A program made the translations under genes and the position numbers. From a virus, in the IMG/VR virus record IMGVR_UViG_3300048550_000335, positions 1 through 42,814 of that record: a DNA stretch of 42,814 bases. One strand, written 5' to 3'. Shown here in pieces: positions 40,387 to 42,814 of this stretch. The notes under the pieces are model-generated. The model was not told the origin of the DNA. It ran no database searches and saw nothing but the letters and a program-made list of their open reading frames with translations. The first letter of the stretch is position 1; each line of letters opens with the position of its first letter.

Positions 40387-40415
40387 ATCTTACTCTGATT
40401 AATTGCTTATGTCAA
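40387..40415 (-). promoter_or_regulatory. Leftward early promoter beside the origin
   Basis: TTGACA (40410-40415), 17 bases, TAAGAT (40387-40392). The -35 is inside TTGCTTGACATAA. A perfect DnaA box lies eight bases upstream (40423-40431), so DnaA or initiation could influence this promoter. It drives the operon starting at 40349. Confidence 0.75.
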
Positions 40416-40422
40416 GCAAGAA

Positions 40423-40533
40423 TGTGGATAACCTGTGGAAACAAGCACCGATTTTTGCATGTATTCAGTACGCACAAAAATCCTCGCGGTTATCCACAAC
40501 CACTACCCGCTAATCACGTGCGACTGTGGATAA
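40423..40533. other. Candidate replication origin (DnaA boxes)
   Basis: Three perfect DnaA boxes: TGTGGATAA (40423-40431), TTATCCACA (40490-40498) and TGTGGATAA (40525-40533), plus a partial TGTGGAAAC at 40434-40442. Between them an A/T-rich inverted repeat has GATTTTTG (40450-40457) paired to CAAAAATC (40475-40482). The region lies in a 337-base gene-free stretch between a promoter and a terminator. It may bind host DnaA to load the phage or host helicase. Confidence 0.65.
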
Positions 40534-40630
40534 CTACCCGCTACGTCTCAGCGGGGTACGGAAAAGCGGAGGCGATATGTGTCAGCAGCGTGACGAGTCA
40601 GGGGGGGAGCGTTTGAGTGAAAGTGAGACC

Positions 40631-40676
40631 AAAAAAAGGGGGGCCGATAGGTCGAACAGTGACCTACCGACCCCCC
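40631..40676 (-). terminator. Strong terminator after the 74-residue gene
   Basis: On the minus strand a 16-base stem (40661-40676 with 40638-40653, 14 paired) with a 7-base loop is followed by seven T (40631-40637). It closes the leftward operon of 41726 and insulates the origin. Confidence 0.85.
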
Positions 40677-40686
40677 ATGGGGGAAA

Positions 40687-40911
40687 CTACCAGCGAGGCT
40701 GGTTAGTGGTGAGTGTGTACTTAGGGATGTTGACCTTGAACCCGCGCAACTCCCAGATGGGGATTGACTTGATCATGGCCTGGTGGCTCATAGTCTCGCT
40801 GTGCTTGCGAGTGCGGCTAGAGCCTTGTCCTTCCCAACGGTCAATGCGCCAGATGGGATCTCTGTATGCACTACCTCCGTAAAGGTATGTGCAGATGACC
40901 TCTGTGTACAT
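40687..40911 (-). CDS. Hypothetical protein (74 aa)
   Basis: It begins MYTEVICTYLYGGSAYRDPI and ends IWELRGFKVNIPKYTLTTNQ plus PRW. ATG 40911 overlaps the previous stop as TGATG. No family assigned. The short basic protein (RWEGQGSSRTRKHSE) lies last in its operon beside the origin. Confidence 0.6.
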   Translation of the reverse strand: MYTEVICTYLYGGSAYRDPIWRIDRWEGQGSSRTRKHSETMSHQAMIKSIPIWELRGFKVNIPKYTLTTNQPRW

Positions 40912-41726
40912 CACTTGGTGGGCTGAAGCGCACGCACTTTGTTCTTGATCAACTCGAACAGATTCTGACGCTGTTCGTCGCTGAGTAGAACCTTAGTAAT
41001 GAACTGAGCAAACGCAGTGAGGTCTGCGGGTGTCATCTCATAACCTTGAGGAGCATGAGTGACGGCGGCCTTCTTAGCCAACTTGAGGTAGTACTCAACA
41101 GTCTGTACCTCGGTGCCACCTTCCTGGTCAGCCTCGCGACGCTTGGCTTTAGTACCGAGATCCTGTGACAGTTGAGCGACAACTGCAGGAACAGTCATGC
41201 CCGTGCGAGCCGTAACCTCTTCGATAGCCGCACTGACTTGATCATCAGTAGCCTCAGCCTTGGACTCATCGTCGTTCATCTGAACGGACGTGAACCGCTT
41301 CTTGATAGCGGCAGTACGCACCTGCTCACTATTCTTGGACGGAGCCGAGTTGGACGTAACATCTTCCAACTCTGCGACTGTGAGATTGCCGTCGTTCACA
41401 GCCTCAATAACGCTGTTGACCTCATCACAGCGGAGGTGCACAAGACCCTCAGCAGTGAGTTTACGTACCATCTGCTCGGCGTAACGGTTGTCTATCTCCT
41501 TGACGATCTGCGGAATGGTGTACGACCTGGACGATAGGACGTAACAAATGACAGCCACCTTGCCGCGCTCAATTTCAGCGGACTCAATGGTCATCTTGAG
41601 TTGTTCAAACAGTTCCGCAGACGAAGCGGAGATCTCAACGTCAATACCGCGCAGGGCAAGACGCTTCATAACTGTGGGCGTAGGTACCCACTTGTTGTCG
41701 TCAACGACGACGGTGTTGTTGGACAT
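40911..41726 (-). CDS. Hypothetical protein near origin, possibly DNA-binding (271 aa)
   Basis: AGGAGG lies about eight bases before ATG 41726. Residues about 60-115 (ICYVLSSRSYTIPQIVKEID, then VRKLTAEGLVHLR) look like a winged helix. The middle is low-complexity acidic (about 115-185), and the C-terminal region is helical with a run of lysines near KLAKKAA. I cannot name a family. Being directly upstream of the candidate origin, an initiator or regulator role is possible, but this is only inferred. Confidence 0.65.
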   Translation of the reverse strand: MSNNTVVVDDNKWVPTPTVMKRLALRGIDVEISASSAELFEQLKMTIESAEIERGKVAVICYVLSSRSYTIPQIVKEIDNRYAEQMVRKLTAEGLVHLRCDEVNSVIEAVNDGNLTVAELEDVTSNSAPSKNSEQVRTAAIKKRFTSVQMNDDESKAEATDDQVSAAIEEVTARTGMTVPAVVAQLSQDLGTKAKRREADQEGGTEVQTVEYYLKLAKKAAVTHAPQGYEMTPADLTAFAQFITKVLLSDEQRQNLFELIKNKVRALQPTK

Positions 41727-41771
41727 AACCTGACCCTCCTAAGGTCATATTTTGATACTGATATACATAAA

Positions 41772-41804
41772 GGGGGGAACCCCTCACTTGTGGGGGTTCC
41801 CCCT
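41772..41804 (-). terminator. Hairpin between zinc-ribbon operon and 271-residue gene
   Basis: GGGGGAACCCC (41773-41783) pairs with GGGGTTCCCCC (41793-41803), nine-base loop, followed on the minus strand by TTTAT. The stem overlaps the stop of the 41-residue membrane gene. It ends the right-end operon, possibly with readthrough, since no clear promoter is seen for the next gene. Confidence 0.75.
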
Positions 41805-41909
41805 AACAACCCGACGACGATAACTCACCGTGCGCCGAGCGTGATCTATGCCGCAAAACAGCATAGAAAACGATAAGACGACTAGAACGAAGCCAATGTA
41901 GTCGATCAT
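41784..41909 (-). CDS. 41-residue membrane microprotein
   Basis: It begins MIDYIGFVLVVLSFSMLFCG (one membrane segment, about 4-20) and ends with a basic tail (DHARRTVSYRRRVV). The start overlaps the preceding stop as ATGA. Its last codons form one arm of the terminator hairpin. Function unknown. Confidence 0.6.
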   Translation of the reverse strand: MIDYIGFVLVVLSFSMLFCGIDHARRTVSYRRRVVRGNPHK

Positions 41910-42097
41910 GATCTGGGTGCCATGCCTGTGTAGCACGTGTGGTTTCTCATCACGTGCGGGGCGATGTTGCGCAAACGTATGGCTTGTACGCCCAACTCGT
42001 CATCATTATCGATTGTGACGATGTGGTTGTGGCACGTGTCGCAGTACAGTTCGACGCGCCACGACGCTGGTTTGTCGATGGTTTTCCGGAACGCCAT
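41906..42097 (-). CDS. Zinc-ribbon-like protein (63 aa)
   Basis: ATG 42097 follows GGAGG by seven bases and overlaps the preceding stop (TGATG). It begins MAFRKTIDKPASWRVELYCD and contains CDTCHNHIVTI and later VMRNHTC, a zinc-binding pattern. The role is unknown. Confidence 0.68.
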   Translation of the reverse strand: MAFRKTIDKPASWRVELYCDTCHNHIVTIDNDDELGVQAIRLRNIAPHVMRNHTCYTGMAPRS

Positions 42098-42282
42098 CAC
42101 ACTTCCTCCACGTGGTAGTCGTGACCGTAGTAGGTGAACATTGGGAGGGTGGGGTTGTAGTCAGGGTTGCAATCGATGTGATTGGCAGCGATCTGCTTGA
42201 CGTACGACAGGTCAGCGGACTCTGCACCCCCACCGCAATAGTCGCATTTGAACACAGCAGTTGTACGGGTGAACTTGAACAT
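42097..42282 (-). CDS. Zinc-ribbon-like protein (61 aa)
   Basis: ATG 42282 is five bases after GGAGG. It begins MFKFTRTTAVFKCDYCGGGA, then a helix and HIDCNPDYNP, ending FTYYGHDYHVEEV. CxxC with later His/Cys suggests zinc binding. Part of a chain of overlapping tiny genes. Confidence 0.7.
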   Translation of the reverse strand: MFKFTRTTAVFKCDYCGGGAESADLSYVKQIAANHIDCNPDYNPTLPMFTYYGHDYHVEEV

Positions 42283-42322
42283 CTTTACCTCCAACAGATA
42301 ATGAACGAAACGTCACGAGAGA

Positions 42323-42361
42323 AGGGGTGGATGTGCCAACTGTTCCGGCACACCCACCCCT
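42323..42361 (-). terminator. Hairpin inside the right-end operon
   Basis: AGGGGTGGATGTGCC (42323-42337) pairs with GGCACACCCACCCCT (42347-42361), 14 of 15 positions, loop nine bases. It starts five bases after the stop of the gene at 42367 on the minus strand. There is only a weak T-rich tail (CTTCTCTC); it may attenuate the downstream zinc-ribbon genes. Confidence 0.65.
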
Positions 42362-42366
42362 ATGTA

Positions 42367-42534
42367 CTACTTCAGCCCGTCGGCCTCCCTGCACCAATCA
42401 CACACAGAAATCCACGGATCGGATACAAAGTGCTCACAGTTGATGCACTTGTCCATCCACGGATCGTCAAGCCGCACCATCTTCACGAACGGACGATGAG
42501 CGACAAACCTGAACTCACGAGAACGTACTATCAT
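42367..42534 (-). CDS. Zinc-ribbon protein (55 aa)
   Basis: AGGAGG lies about seven bases before ATG 42534, which overlaps the previous stop (ATGA). It begins MIVRSREFRFVAHRPFVKMV and contains DKCINCEHFVSDPWISVCDW followed by C, i.e. two CxxC pairs. It may bind zinc and DNA or protein. The longer upstream frame has no binding site. Confidence 0.7.
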   Translation of the reverse strand: MIVRSREFRFVAHRPFVKMVRLDDPWMDKCINCEHFVSDPWISVCDWCREADGLK

Positions 42535-42686
42535 GCTTTCACCTCCTTCTTGGTCTTGAAGCGAGCGTCCATCGCCTTCCTGAACGCAGGCGTAACTCCA
42601 TCCTTGCTGCTGCTGTAAGCGGTGTATGCACAACGAGCAACCTCAACGACTGCCTCATGCTTCTTGCTGCAGTGACCACAGATCAT
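42531..42686 (-). CDS. Small CxxC protein, first gene of the right-end operon (51 aa)
   Basis: It begins MICGHCSKKHEAVVEVARCA and ends FKTKKEVKA. The N-terminal CxxC plus C/H is a common actinophage type. AGGAG lies about seven bases before the ATG, inside the terminal repeat, so its promoter lies across the junction of the circular map (42723-42750). Confidence 0.7.
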   Translation of the reverse strand: MICGHCSKKHEAVVEVARCAYTAYSSSKDGVTPAFRKAMDARFKTKKEVKA

Positions 42687-42687
42687 G

Positions 42688-42814
42688 TTCTTCTCCTAAC
42701 TAACAAGGAGGGCGAATCCCTCACAATGAGGGATCGCCCATAAAAGTCAAGCACCCACCACTCACCACAACCACCTACATGAATGAAACCTGCGGCGACG
42801 ATTAGCGGCACATA
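42688..42814. repeat. Terminal direct repeat, right copy (127 bp)
   Basis: Identical to bases 1-127. See the left copy; the most likely meaning is overlap of a circular assembly, so that the right end continues into base 128 of this window. Confidence 0.95.
42710..42750 (-). promoter_or_regulatory. Candidate promoter/operator for the right-end operon
   Basis: Minus-strand TTGACT (42745-42750), spacer 16, CATTGT (42723-42728), overlain by the GGGCGATCCCTC palindrome (42710-42739). It is the right-copy equivalent of 23-63 and lies just upstream of the gene starting at 42686. Its -35 context GCTTGAC is shared with the other early promoters. Confidence 0.5.

Larger units (their letters stand above)
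40350..40686. other. Gene-free region with promoter, origin and terminator
   Basis: No gene on either strand is supported; rightward frames lack a binding site. It holds the early promoter (40387-40415), the DnaA-box cluster and a terminator. This is the longest gene-free part of the right half. Confidence 0.6.

Noticed and set aside
40526-40882. Rightward frame over origin and terminator
   Set aside because: It crosses the strong leftward terminator and the opposite 74-residue gene and has no binding site.
1-42814. Lysogeny module (integrase, attachment site, excisionase)
   Set aside because: No tyrosine or serine recombinase motif was found in any gene, and no tRNA-like attachment site was seen.
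1-42814. tRNA genes or CRISPR arrays
   Set aside because: No cloverleaf-like sequence in the gaps and no regularly spaced repeats; the only repeated short elements are promoters and glycine codon runs.

Overview
The window is an essentially complete genome of a tailed, double-stranded DNA phage. The first 127 bases and the last 127 bases are identical, so the sequence closes into a circle of 42,687 bases. The virion looks podovirus-like: there is a large terminase, a portal, an N4-gp56-type major capsid protein, head-tail and tail-nozzle proteins and fibres, but no tape-measure, tail-tube or sheath gene. A 3,032-residue protein and three smaller ones sit where podoviruses encode internal or ejected proteins. 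The host is probably an actinobacterium. This is inferred from the actinophage-type DnaB-like helicase and HNH protein, the Rpf-like muralytic protein, frequent GTG/TTG starts and several promoter-to-start distances that imply leaderless mRNAs. Nothing in the sequence names the host species, and I see no integrase, tRNA or CRISPR array.

The left 30 kb (305-30246) is one rightward late module of tightly overlapping genes: packaging (terL, portal), the giant protein and three companions, scaffold and capsid, neck and tail, then fibres that include three polyglycine adhesin modules. A lysis cassette follows, with two small membrane proteins, a clan GH-A-like glycoside hydrolase and a CHAP-like cysteine peptidase. 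The module ends in a run of small lysine-rich proteins. A hairpin at 30326-30355 separates it from the oppositely transcribed half.

The right 12.5 kb (30363-42686) is mostly leftward early genes. They encode a Cas4/RecB-like exonuclease with a Rad52-like annealing protein, two PD-(D/E)XK-type proteins, an HNH protein, an Rpf-like secreted enzyme, a DnaB-like helicase, SSB, a winged-helix protein and many 24-90 residue proteins, often zinc-ribbon or single-membrane-segment types. Two rightward genes interrupt it: an HTH protein (31787) and an HNH endonuclease (36221). I see no DNA polymerase or primase. A 110-base stretch at 40423-40533 holds three perfect DnaA boxes and is the best origin candidate, which suggests that replication uses host machinery with the phage helicase and SSB.

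Regulation can partly be read directly. A family of leftward promoters built on TTGACATAA with 17-base spacers precedes the early operons, and strong hairpins close them. The most notable observations are a split SLOG (YspA-like) domain in the giant virion protein, overlapping opposed -10 elements between the HTH gene and the recombination operon, a 125-base antisense overlap between the HTH and HNH genes, and an Rpf-like enzyme inside the replication operon.
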